Origin: Pempheris klunzingeri
Taxonomy: Eukaryota; Chordata; Actinopteri; Acropomatiformes; Pempheridae
NCBI RefSeq assembly: GCF_042242105.1
Contig: NC_092012.1
Location: forward strand, 32,889,978-32,953,977
DNA length: 64,000 nucleotides
Reading direction: 5' to 3'
In this document: positions 39,701 through 49,422 of the stretch, in pieces
Layout: each line of letters begins with the position of its first letter
How positions within the stretch are numbered: position 1 is the first letter of the stretch
Notes under the pieces: generated by a model
The model's input: the letters and a program-made list of their open reading frames with translations, nothing else
What the model was told of the DNA's origin: nothing
Database searches by the model: none
Made by a program: the position numbers and the translations under genes

Positions 39701-41802
39701 TGGTCCTTCTTATCATCTCCATCCTCGTCCAGATGAAGCAGCCAAGGAAAAAGGTAGATCGTCCTTTGTGGTTGACCTTTCGTTCAGCAGGAAAGCAGAT
39801 TGAGAAAAAGAGACACATAATTGAAAGTGATGGTGGATTCCAGACCAGGTGGGGGTGCACGTAGCTCTTGAGATGAGGAAGACATACAAAATCTAGCCTG
39901 GTATTTCACACCATTACACCGTCTAAATAGAAAGCAGTGTATCAAAAGGAAAGTTACGTTTCAAGGTGATTTTCTTTTTGCTTTATCCTCTGTCTTTTAA
40001 CCTGCCTCATCTACTTACTTTGTGATTTCCCACACTGCCCTGAGGGGACTCCTTACTCATTCCTTTATGGCTGCTCTATTAAGGAACAATGAACAAAATG
40101 GTTGCTCCAGAAATTACCTCTGGCTTTTTGACATTGAGCAGCTAAGGTTTATAGAAAAAGGGTTTTAGAAGGTTTTTGAAAAAAGAAAACACACCAGCAA
40201 GCAAGTGTTTTGTTGATTATCCTCTAATAATAAAAATATAGCATGTAGGTATGTAGAACATGCTTGTTTTAGGCTCTTAAAGCTCCTGAAGCCCAAAACT
40301 TAGGAGTTATAAGTATATTTTCTGATCAGATTTGATTGACAGTGGTCCGGCAACATAAGCAACAACCTGCCAACGTTCATCAGATCCTGATTCAAATGTT
40401 GATGCATGTGTGTAACAAAGCCAGAGCTGCTTTGAGTTCTCTTCAGGACCGCACAGACTCACACAGCACTTCAAATAGTTGTCTGCTTTATTATTAAGTC
40501 CACACACGCTTTAACAACACAAAATCAAGCTCACAGCCGGCTCCTCCGCTCCCTTGCCGGGTTGCTCCGGAGGGCATACAAAGCAGAGCCGTAGTCCATT
40601 CAGACTTAAAAGGTACACTCTGAACACAAAGGAGGCCAGCCGCTCTCTGTCCTGTGTCCTTGCCTCCCTGAGACCACAGGAGAGAGTGTGTGATTAGACA
40701 ATGAGCACCAGCTGTGTCAATCAGCTCATCTGGTGCTGCTCTCACAGGTCAACCCCCCCCCACTCCTCTCTCCCCTGCAGCTCAGTGTAAAGCACACCCA
40801 CCTCCACAAATCTGGCTGAGCCCCACCCACTTAAAACCAGTAAGAGAAGTAGAGACAAAATCATAAATACTAATGTTCTTGGTTGACTCAAGGTAAGAAG
40901 CTAAGAAAGTTACAAATAAATGAATTATTAAGAAAACGCTCCAGAAGTATCAGGTTTATTGTGACAGTTGGAAGTCTTAACAGTTTGCTGTAACCTCACA
41001 TCAGTGTGAAAACTAGTGTCCTGCTCATCACTGACATTTAACTGTCTGAAGGGTTTTTCTTTTCTTTAAGGTTGTAGCTCGCCGGCCTGGTGTTTTCAAC
41101 AAAGCGGGCTTCCAGGAGGTCTTCGACCCGCCCCACTACGAGCTCTTCTCCCTACGAGACAAGGAGATATCGTCAGATTTAGCCGACCTGTCTGAGGAGC
41201 TGGACAGCTTCCACAAGCTGCGCCGCTCATCCACCATGTCCCGCTGTGTCCACGAGCACCACTGCGGCTCACAAGCCTCGGTGGCTACTGGCGGCGGCAG
41301 TATGAAGCACAGCCGCACCACCCTGAGCTCCATGGAGCTGTCCTACCACAACGACTTCTCCAAGCCGCCACCCATGAAGACTTTCAACTCCACAGCCAGC
41401 TACAAGAAGAGCTGCTACGGCTACAAGCAGCACTCACAGACTCACGACTGCGACCAGCAGGTCATTGAGGACCGCGTCACAGAGGAGGTCCCCTGTGAGA
41501 TCTATGGGCGCGGTGGAGGCGGAGTAGGGGGAGCCACAGGTGGAGGAGCGATGGGAGGAGGAACATCAGGGATTGCAGGAGGAAGCATTGGAGGAGCAGT
41601 GGGGATAACGGGAGGAGTGGCCATGGGAGGGGGAATGAGTATGGCGGGAGGAGTGGGCATGGCGGGGCCCAGTGGCATCGCTGGAGGCATCGGCGGTGGT
41701 ATGGCTGGAGCCTGCGGGACCCTCAGTATCCGTGGCAACAGCGCTCGTAACAGCACCACCATAGTTGACCCACAGCAGCGCTCCATGTCCATGGACTTCT
41801 AG
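24341..41802 (+). CDS. neto2: neto2, neuropilin and tolloid-like protein 2 (complete)
   Basis: Neto2 is a single-pass membrane auxiliary subunit of kainate receptors that modulates their gating and synaptic abundance. The exons are 24341-24350, 28674-28730, 28998-29141, 31661-31909, 32342-32389, 32906-33033, 35875-36103, 39403-39516, 39623-39753 and 41071-41802. They sum to 1842 nt (613 residues plus stop), with every border AG/GT and all phases compatible. Domains: signal peptide 1-20 ([19 protein letters not shown]), CUB1 about 38-152 ([19 protein letters not shown]), CUB2 about 171-287 ([19 protein letters not shown]), LDLa 291-325 with six cysteines and the WDE acid pair, TM about 342-362, and cytoplasmic tail 371-613. 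The tail keeps [20 protein letters not shown] and [10 protein letters not shown], which separates it from neto1. It is about 88 residues longer than human NETO2 (525 as I recall), mostly from a glycine-rich insertion. The split start exon encodes only MHR plus one base, so the ATG is chosen by its splice and signal-peptide fit. The first intron is 4.3 kb. Confidence 0.95.
25289..25333. repeat. CA dinucleotide array
   Basis: A CA run in neto2 intron 1, followed shortly by a GCTGCTG trinucleotide run near 25358-25371. Confidence 0.95.
25931..25958. repeat. 28-nt cytosine homopolymer
   Basis: An uninterrupted C run in neto2 intron 1 (G on the minus strand). Runs of this length are rare. It may be partly a sequencing or assembly artefact. 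Confidence 0.9.
26679..26851. repeat. TG array and CT array
   Basis: A TG run (26679-26721) and a CT run (about 26815-26851) in neto2 intron 1. Confidence 0.95.
30140..30730. repeat. Three TG arrays in neto2 intron 3
   Basis: TG runs at about 30137-30159, 30490-30526 and 30687-30729. Confidence 0.9.
41506..41709 (+). other. neto2: Glycine-rich segment of the Neto2 cytoplasmic tail
   Basis: The segment covers residues about 516-583, directly after the conserved VPCEIY motif. By my count 35 of 68 residues are Gly, the rest mostly Ala, Met, Ile, Val, Ser and Thr, with one Arg and no acidic residue. The DNA is a degenerate GGA/GGN repeat with many G runs on the coding strand. The downstream tail regains complexity and ends SMSMDF, comparable to the SISIDF end of human NETO2. 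It is therefore an internal insertion rather than a frameshifted C-terminus. Confidence 0.9.
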
Positions 41803-43020
41803 ATGGAGACGGGAGGAAGAAAAGGAGAAAGAGCTCGCATTTCACTCATCGAAAGAGGAGAAGGAAGAAGAGAGGACAGGAGGGTCACCATTATCATGAA
41901 CTGATCGCTCCTCTTCCCTCTTCTGCCTTTGCATTCAAAGCAGTATGACAAGTATTGCAAGTAACACTTCGGGATCCTCTCCGCTCAAAGTCTCATCTGA
42001 AGGTTTGGGAAACTGGCAGACAAGAATCAAAGACCAAAAACATTAGAAAAAACAAGAAACTATTGGTTCTGTTCTACGGGATGCCGAAGGATGTAGAGCG
42101 AAGGGAGGGTGGAGACATCTAGTCTCTCCTCCAGTCTTATCCTCATTTAATCTCTCCTTTTCATATGACACACAGAAGAAGAAGAAGAAGAGGATTCTCG
42201 CATGCAGACCAAGACTTCTCTCTGTTAAGACCAGGTAACCAGTCAGAAACAGGGAGAGAAGAGACAAAGACACGTCCTAGACTGAGTTTTTACATTTATT
42301 CACCTGCCATGCACAGATATATGATATATAGTGCGTCTTCTAATGATTTAAGTCTTTATTTTTGTCAGTGTACTGTACTGTTCAAACCAGTATATATCCA
42401 GCCTCATGCTGATGCTTGGCTTTTAACTCTTTAATATTTTACAAATGTTGCTCAGATTTTATGAAGATGACTTATCCATGACATGTAGTGTTGATGATGA
42501 TGATGATGAGGAGGAGGATGAAGTTGATAATGAAGTTGCTATTGTTGATGATGCTCAGAAATTATGACAATGATGACATTGATAATGATGTGATGTTTCT
42601 ATAATAATTATGTAGATTTCATGGTTACCTCACACACACACGGACACAGAGGGTACGCTCCACTCAGTCTCTCCTCAGGAAGAGCACATGAAGAGACTTA
42701 TTTTGGTAAGAAATTGAGAAAACTGTCTATATCCTCTCTGTGAGCTTTATAGAATACGGGCATTTGGGCCATGAGTGATCGTTTATGGAGTATGAAATGT
42801 TGGGACTGGACTGAATCTTATAGCAAACATCCCACTCCCAAACCCCACCCTTGCCAGGAGAAAATGTAACTTCTCAATTTCCCCATGAACTGAGTGTGTA
42901 AAACAAGCACAACCTGTTTCCCTGAAGAGACAGACATGTAGCCTATATGGGACTCATTTATGATTTTAACCACTGGTTGTATAATTTCATTCTGTTGAAT
43001 TAAACGAGAGCTTACTCACC
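41803..43020 (+). other. neto2: neto2 3'UTR
   Basis: This is non-coding sequence after the TAG stop. It includes an A/G-rich start, a GAT/GAG-rich imperfect trinucleotide stretch at about 42490-42535, and the first plausible polyadenylation signal ATTAAA at 42999-43004. No canonical AATAAA was noticed before it, so the end is inferred. Confidence 0.5.
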
Positions 43021-46000
43021 TCCCTGTGTGAGCTTTTCTGTTCACTGTGACCGAGACAGATGTAAATGGCACCACCTATGGGCTGGAGAAGCTCCGACAC
43101 GGTAAGACGCACATTGTGGCATGCAGATGGAAAAGAAACGACTTGGGGAAGGTGTTGGGCTTTGCTGAAACAGAAATGCTTTAAGCGTGATTAATTTGCT
43201 AAATTGTTTGAACCGTGAGACGTAGTTTAGGGTTGAGAGTACAGGATTTATGGCTGATTAGTTCCAATTGCTGCAATTTGTTCAGTTCTGCTTCAAAACT
43301 CATTGAAAAAAGGCACTGGGATAGTGTGGATCATGTGTAATGAATCTTTGCTTGAACAAAGTGCTGTGCGGTGCTCTCTTTAATTTCTTTCTGTCACTCA
43401 CTCTCTTTCTCACACATAGGCTCTCCTCACCCTTTGCTGTCATGATGCATTTGTCCTGTCAAATGCTCAAGGCACCCTCCTGAAATCTATCACCTGCAGC
43501 TACTCGAGGCCACATGCATTAGGCTCTGGTCATGTGGTCCTCTGTGACACATGCACAGAGCCATAAGATAGTCAAGATGTACGATAATAGTTGGTATATT
43601 ATGATAGTGGTAGTGAGATGTTGCTGAACAGCAGGTTTTACTAGTTTAAGTCTCATAAATCACAATAAAACTGTTAACCAGACCAACAACAACAAAACTG
43701 AGCGGTTGAATGAAGGTTAAGCATCACTTGGTCAACAACTAGATAACATCTGATAGAACTGAGCCATTATTTTTGTGCATCTGTAGAGGAGAGGTGCATA
43801 AGTAGGCTATGCAAATGTAACATCTTTAAATTACGTCTGGAAAGGTAACGGCAACAGAAAAGTTTACTGCTCAGACATAAAGTTTGGACAAATCTCAAGT
43901 GTTTATTCCACAGAAACTGAACACGTACAAACACAAATCTCTAAAAACTTTAGAGTTGTTTAGCCAGGACAACACCTCAAACATTAACCATTGCCTTGTG
44001 GCATATCACACATCCTTTTTCTGTGAATTTGTTTATTTGTAAAATGAAAAATATCCTTAATTACAATTAGGACTAATTAGAGGTGGAGATATCTTCAATT
44101 TGCTCATTAAAGTAATGAGTCACTCATTACCACTTTAAATTCATTAACTGAATTCAAAATTGAATTTGTACTTATTTGGAGACTTCATGGCAATAGCACT
44201 GAAACTCTTCAGTATGTACTGAGAGATGTACTGAATCAGCCCTGTGTTTAGACACCTTAAAATGAATAATAACTAGTGTTATCATATGAATAAACATCTT
44301 TTTATGTTAGGCACGTGTTTATCAGTGCTTTATCAAAGGAACAAACATCTCACAGCATTTCATAATAAAGCAGAAAGATTTTATAATACAGAATAGTCCA
44401 TAAATTACCCAACACATAATCACAAACAGAAGCAGATCACACCTGAGGGTTATTAAACTTAACAGCTGATTAGGACACACACACACAAAACAAACCCATA
44501 AAGAACATGACAGCCATCAAACTGTCAGTACATTTGTAATGGTCAGGATCGTTATTTCACGGTTTCTGTTGTAAAGGCAGTGGATGATTATCTGGTGTTA
44601 TTAAATGGTTGAATGATAAACACACTGTGCAGGCAGCATCTTCTGTATTCATTCATGATACATGCAAAGAGTCGAGCCAGACACACTCCTTATATTGTCA
44701 AAACATACAAAAACAGTGGCTCTTCCATAGTTTTTATGGTGCATCATATCTTTTCAACAGATTTAAATCATTTTCTATATTTCTAAGGTGAAAACAAGAA
44801 CGCAGACAGTGAAATGTCAGGTAGGCCTGTTGAAAACACATGTAGTTGGATTACATCGCATGTTATCAATCAAAATAACGTTTTTCATCATGTGTTTGTG
44901 TGTTTTTAGACATTTGTTTATCAAGGCTCAGTGATTTCCTAAAAAAGCTGCATTTATAGTGCATACCATGTAGTATGAAGTCTCATTCTAACTTATATTC
45001 AGTCATCATGATTTATTTGGTAATCAAATTCAAATTTTAACCTGAATCTCCATTGATTAACTAAAGTTTGGATGAGAATGAGAAGGTGTTAATCAATGTA
45101 AGTTAATCAATGTAGTGGAGTAAAAAGAACAGTATTTCCCTCTGAAACTTCTCCACATCTGATTGGTTGTTTGATGTTTGATGCTTTGTGAGGTTTGGTT
45201 GGCATCCACTCAGGAGGACCAAAGGCCCAGACAGAGTCCAGTCCTGTGATATAAAAAAACCCAGTCATGAATGAGGATCCTTCTCTTTGTCTGCTGCCAG
45301 TGTCTCCCAAACTTCACTTCCAGTCTACATGAATCAGTGTCACAGGTACAGCTCAGTTCTATAGCTCTTTAAAATGCTGCTAACTGTACTTACTAGTGAA
45401 CTCAAACACAGGTAACCACTGCTCTCCATCTCATCATCTGTCATCCCTCTCGTCATGTCAGGAATAATCATTTCTTCTATGTCATCAAAGAAACTCCGGA
45501 TCAAAGAAACTTTGAAGTCATTTTATATAGGAAGAGCAGAGGTAGCTCACACCTGTGAGGAGCTCACATGGTAGAGGAAGATAAGAGGTGAGACAGATAA
45601 AGAAAAGGGTCAATAAGACGAGTAATCCTCAAATTACTGAACAAGTACTATATGGATAACAGCTTGACACAACGACATACAGAATATTACTTTCTCTGGC
45701 TCATATTTAAAGGTGTAGTCCGCGGTCCTAATTCAAGAGAATATAGACTTCTTCTATAAGACAGCCAAATAATGTTTGAAATACAAGATAAGTAATATTC
45801 TGTGTTTAGACATGTATTTTACACTATAGCAGATATTATCTGAGCTTTTTTAATGTCATAGACTATTTTAAGTCACCTTTTTGTCTATACGTGTTTCAAA
45901 GATAAAGTAAGTTTGAAAAGTGTTAGTAATTAATGAGTGAGTCATTTGGATTATAGATTTTCACAGTAAATTATTTTACAATTACTTCCCTGATTTATGT

Positions 46001-46230
46001 TAAAGTTGACCGGCTCACTTTCTTTCTTAGAAACTCAATCCTCCCTTTTTCATCCACTGTGAACAGCAGCAGCTCAGATGGTTTAACGTGAGACAAGGAA
46101 TGGTTAGTAAAACAGCCAAACTTATTTCTGAATGACTAAAAAGTGATATTATATGTATAAATGTGTGTTGCACTCAGTGTAGTCAGTTTACACAGTGGCA
46201 AACTTTAATTCCTCTGGTTTTTATATTTAA
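43021..46230. other. Intergenic, neto2 to SINE
   Basis: This is AT-rich sequence without a supportable gene. The short frames in both strands have no recognisable family and no convincing splice context. A TATAAAA string near 45249 lies too close to the following ATG codons to be used as their promoter. Confidence 0.55.
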
Positions 46231-46403
46231 TAAATGGTCTGTATTTGTATAGCACCTTTCTAGTTATTTCAACTACTCAAAGCGCTTCACACATCATTCA
46301 GTGTCTTGCCCAAGGACACTTAGACATGTTGACCCATAGGAGATCGAACCCCCGACCTTCTGATAGAGGGACGACCCACTCTACCACTGAGCCACAGCCG
46401 CCC
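46231..46403 (-). mobile_element. tRNA-derived SINE
   Basis: Read on the minus strand, the element starts with a tRNA-like head, GGCGGCTGTGGCTCAGTGG. This contains a perfect A box (TGGCTCAGTGG; 46384-46394) and a near-consensus B box (GGTTCGATCTCC; 46339-46350). A body with CTTGGGCAAGACACTGAA and GAAGCGCTTTGAGTAG follows, with an AT-rich 3' end. The layout is that of a Pol III-transcribed SINE of a type common in teleosts. I could not assign a named family, and target-site duplications were not established. Confidence 0.7.
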
Positions 46404-46677
46404 ACTATATAAGTCACTTATATATGACTGACTATAAAAGTCAGGAGCTCATACTGTGTCCACGGTGGACAGCAGCAGCTCAGGTGGGGGAGTAGGGTGA
46501 GAGGTGAGCTCACCTTTCTCAGCCATGTGAAGTGAATGGACGTTCAGGTGGTTCACTGTCCTTAAAATCACTGGTCTGTGCCAGAAGCACAGACCAGGGT
46601 TAAATAGGGCAGCCGCCCTGCCAAGTGGCTTTAGTGATCCCTGATGAGTATCATGGTGTTAGTTTGAGTCCCTGTCA

Positions 46678-48138
46678 TCAGACCACCTGGGTCTCTGAGC
46701 AGGAGCCTGGTCCCCTCCTGCCTGCTCCTCCTCCTGGAGCTGGAGATTGAGGGTTTCGATCATCATTGTGAGTCAGGTCTTCCTCTCTTCTCATGCTATT
46801 GGACCCATCAAATCCTGCCATGACTGTCTTCCTCTCTGTTATCTCTGTGAGACGCTGTGTATCCAACTGAAGCCCATCCTCTTTATCTGCACCGACAACA
46901 TCCAGCTCTCCGTCCTCGTCCTGCACATCAGGGAGGAGTGGAGCAGCATGAAGAGCAGCATGAGGAGAAGCAAAAGGAGGAGTGTAAGGAGGATCGTTGC
47001 CACCTGGGGGAGAAAAAAAGTATGACATGAGTCAAACTTCTTAGGCTTAAAGGCCTATAAATACAAAATAATGCCCATACCAATGTAGTATGTATAAAAC
47101 ACACACACAATGTCCTAAAGACAGGACTACTGGAGCCCATAAAGGACATGTTTGTGTACATGCACATATCTGGACTGTTAATCCCCAACAGCAGAGACTA
47201 AAAACAATGATCAAACAGAGAGAGAGATGTGCCTCATGCACTTTGTCAGGCTCGTATGAATGTGTGATTCAAGATGTCACCATCTCCAACATTTGCTTTG
47301 GTTTACAGTAACCTGTAAATTACTGAGACATTACCCCAATAATCAGATGTCATAGCAGCGCTGTCAAATATATTGCTTACTAAATAACACACATTTAAAA
47401 TACTCCATTACCTGCTCCATTGCCAGCATTCAAAATCTCACTTGAGTAAAAGAACAGGAACATTAGATTAATGAAGTAATTAAATGTTCTTTAGGAACCA
47501 AAAGTAAATGTACAGCAGGATGGTCCCTGTGAGAGATATATGTTATATTACTGGACACTCCATGACAAACCCCTCTCCTCTCCTCTACCCCCAAACTCAA
47601 ACACATTTCACTACATCAGGAAATAATAATATAATATAACATAATAAAAGGGGAAACGTTTGGTTCGTGTACACCTGCACGTCCTGACGTCCTGACGTCA
47701 GCTCCTAAACGTCCCATCGTCTCCATGGTGAACAACAAAAACTGATTTATTGGCATTTTTCGAAAAAGGCATTAAATGGCATTTTTTGAAAAACGGCATG
47801 TCGCCATATTTTCTCCCACACAAGTTTAGAAATAATCAATGCCACAATTGATAGTAAAATAAAATATTTTAAAATCACTAATACATTATTCTACATTTTT
47901 CAATCCGTAATATGACCCACTTATTATCGCCTCATGTTCATTTTACAGTTTCCATCAAAAGTGTTTTTTTTTACACAGTTCTGATAAATGTCCATGTTTA
48001 AATTCAACAATTTACACGAGTTTAAATGATTTGTTTTACTGAAAAGGTTTTTTTTTTTAAGATGAATGAATAAATTAGATGTGATATTAAAGATGTCTTA
48101 CCAGCACAGAAGGAGTTAGTGAGCTGGTGCTGCTGCAT
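46678..48138 (-). CDS. Candidate small two-exon gene, function unknown (weak)
   Basis: The candidate minus-strand exons are 48138-48102 (ATG at 48138-48136, starting MQQHQLTNSFCA) and 47003-46678. They are joined by a good GTAAGA donor and a CTCCCCCAG acceptor in matching phase, giving about 120 residues. The product is hydrophilic, with an acidic patch (DVQDEDGELDVV) and a Gly/Pro-rich C-terminus ending CSETQVV. I do not recognise a family. The second exon is also open in another frame that encodes a strong hydrophobic stretch (VATILLTLLLLLLMLLFML). That frame joins in phase to a Ser/Thr-rich stretch of the first exon but has no start codon there. The exon is pyrimidine-rich, so both frames may be accidental. 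A lncRNA or no gene at all is possible. Confidence 0.2.
47685..47700 (+). promoter_or_regulatory. Tandem CRE sites
   Basis: TGACGTCC is followed directly by the full palindromic CRE TGACGTCA at 47693-47700. This is a canonical binding site for CREB/ATF-type bZIP factors. It lies in the intron of the weak minus-strand candidate and about 1.7 kb upstream of dnaja2. Any target gene is inferred. Confidence 0.4.
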
Positions 48139-48340
48139 GGGGGGCAATTAAAAGCCTTTTTCACAGGGAAGTTTTACTCTCAGGTTCTCCAACAAATTAT
48201 TTTCCTGCAGAAGTTTTGAAGACGATCAATTATGCAAAAGTTCAGCTTCAAGCAGAGAGGTTTAGTCGGCTCGTGTCAGGTCCAGGTGCCAAACGGAAGT
48301 TGTAAAGGCCTCGGGGCTCTGATATAGACTCCATCATCCT

Positions 48341-48354
48341 GTTTCCATGGCTAC
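48341..48354 (-). promoter_or_regulatory. RFX X-box-like site
   Basis: The minus strand reads GTAGCCATGGAAAC, which matches 12 of 14 positions of the palindromic RFX X-box GTTGCCATGGCAAC. It is followed on the plus strand by a CACGTG E-box near 48366-48371. The site is about 200 bases upstream of the candidate minus-strand start codon. It is a motif match only. Confidence 0.3.
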
Positions 48355-48612
48355 CACTGACGCACACGTGCCTGCTAGAGCTCGACAGTAAATAGATTAT
48401 ATCAATTATTGGACATGTGTTTATTAGTGATGTGAAGCTCTTTGGCTCTACCTAATGATACAACCCAGTCTCACGGGCATTTGTGGAATAGTATCGATGA
48501 ATAATCTACTGATCATACATGATACTGATCATGTCACTCATCACGGTTTTCAAACTAATGTATTTCAATTGGATTATCCAAACTAACTAATTTAAACTAA
48601 TTTAACACAGAT

Positions 48613-49025
48613 CATCTGGATGCAGTGGTATTACTAATTCAGCTGTACTAGATATTTAATATATTCGATAGACCCAACCCTGCTTTGGAAACTGCAAGAA
48701 TTTAAAATTACATTTTCTCGAATACTAGCTTGAATATCTGACCAATATGCTTAACATTCTCAATATGTATCATCTAGATGCAGTCTGATTAATAATTCGG
48801 CTGTATTATGCAAAATATTCGATAGATGTTGGTATACTCGATTTTACAAACCCTACTTTGCAAACTGTAAGAACTGCCAATCCAAAACCTCATTTTCTAA
48901 AATAGTAGCTTGAATATCTGAAATAAACCACCATCATTACTTTTTATTAATATAAACCATCTAGATGCAGTGTAATTACTAGTTCGGCTGTATTATTTGA
49001 TATATCATATTATTATTATTTGATA
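48613..49025. repeat. Diverged tandem repeat, about 2.4 copies, period 158-187 bp
   Basis: Three units begin with CATCTRGATGCAGT at 48613, 48771 and 48958. Each continues with a TTACTAATTCRGCTGTA-like block. The first two also share CCCTRCTTTG-AAACTG and TAGCTTGAATATCTGA blocks. The third is truncated into an ATT-rich stretch. This is seen directly in the sequence. Whether it is a minisatellite or part of a mobile element is not known. Confidence 0.8.
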
Positions 49026-49239
49026 ATATTTGTCTTGCATACAGTCAATGCCGAACCCATATGAATCGTGTTTGTATACTCCAGCTCAGCATTCATCACC
49101 AACATCCCAGATCCTCCATGTTGATGAGGATAATCATAATCACCGGTGTCACTCCACTCTAAACACAATAAAACAATATGTACAGGTATTTGTATCTTCA
49201 GTTTGTTTATATAACCTTACACACCAGGACATAATCCCG

Positions 49240-49422
49240 TAGTGTAGTGTAGTGTTTTTAAAGTGGTGCTCATGCATCACACCCGCAGCCTGGAGGCAGC
49301 AGCGGACACGCACAGCGTCAAACTTTCCGGAAGCGGAGACACGAGGCGAGGAAAACATTTTCCACCGGCTCCTTCTCTTTGTCCATCCACCTCCCGGCTG
49401 AAGCAACATCCACAGCGGCACC
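49240..49422 (+). promoter_or_regulatory. dnaja2: dnaja2 promoter / 5'UTR region
   Basis: The CpG content rises here, just before the dnaja2 start. A TTCCGGAA palindrome (49325-49332) includes a CCGGAAG ETS-type site and also has the TTC-nn-GAA form of a heat-shock element pair. The dnaja2 ATG follows about 90 bases later. No TATA box was recognised. The transcription start is inferred to lie within this stretch. Confidence 0.45.

Noticed and set aside
40307-40810. Minus-strand frames in the last neto2 intron with a TE-like flavour
   Set aside because: No terminal repeats, coding domain or second copy could be seen, so no element is claimed.
41502-41792. 96-codon minus-strand Pro/Ala/Met-rich frame
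   Set aside because: It is the antisense shadow of the glycine-rich coding region of neto2.
45249-45330. TATAAAA string followed by ATGAGGATCCTTCTCTTTG, which looks like a signal-peptide start
   Set aside because: The TATA-like string is only about 20 bases before the ATG, too close for the start site to precede it. The frame has no in-phase continuation.
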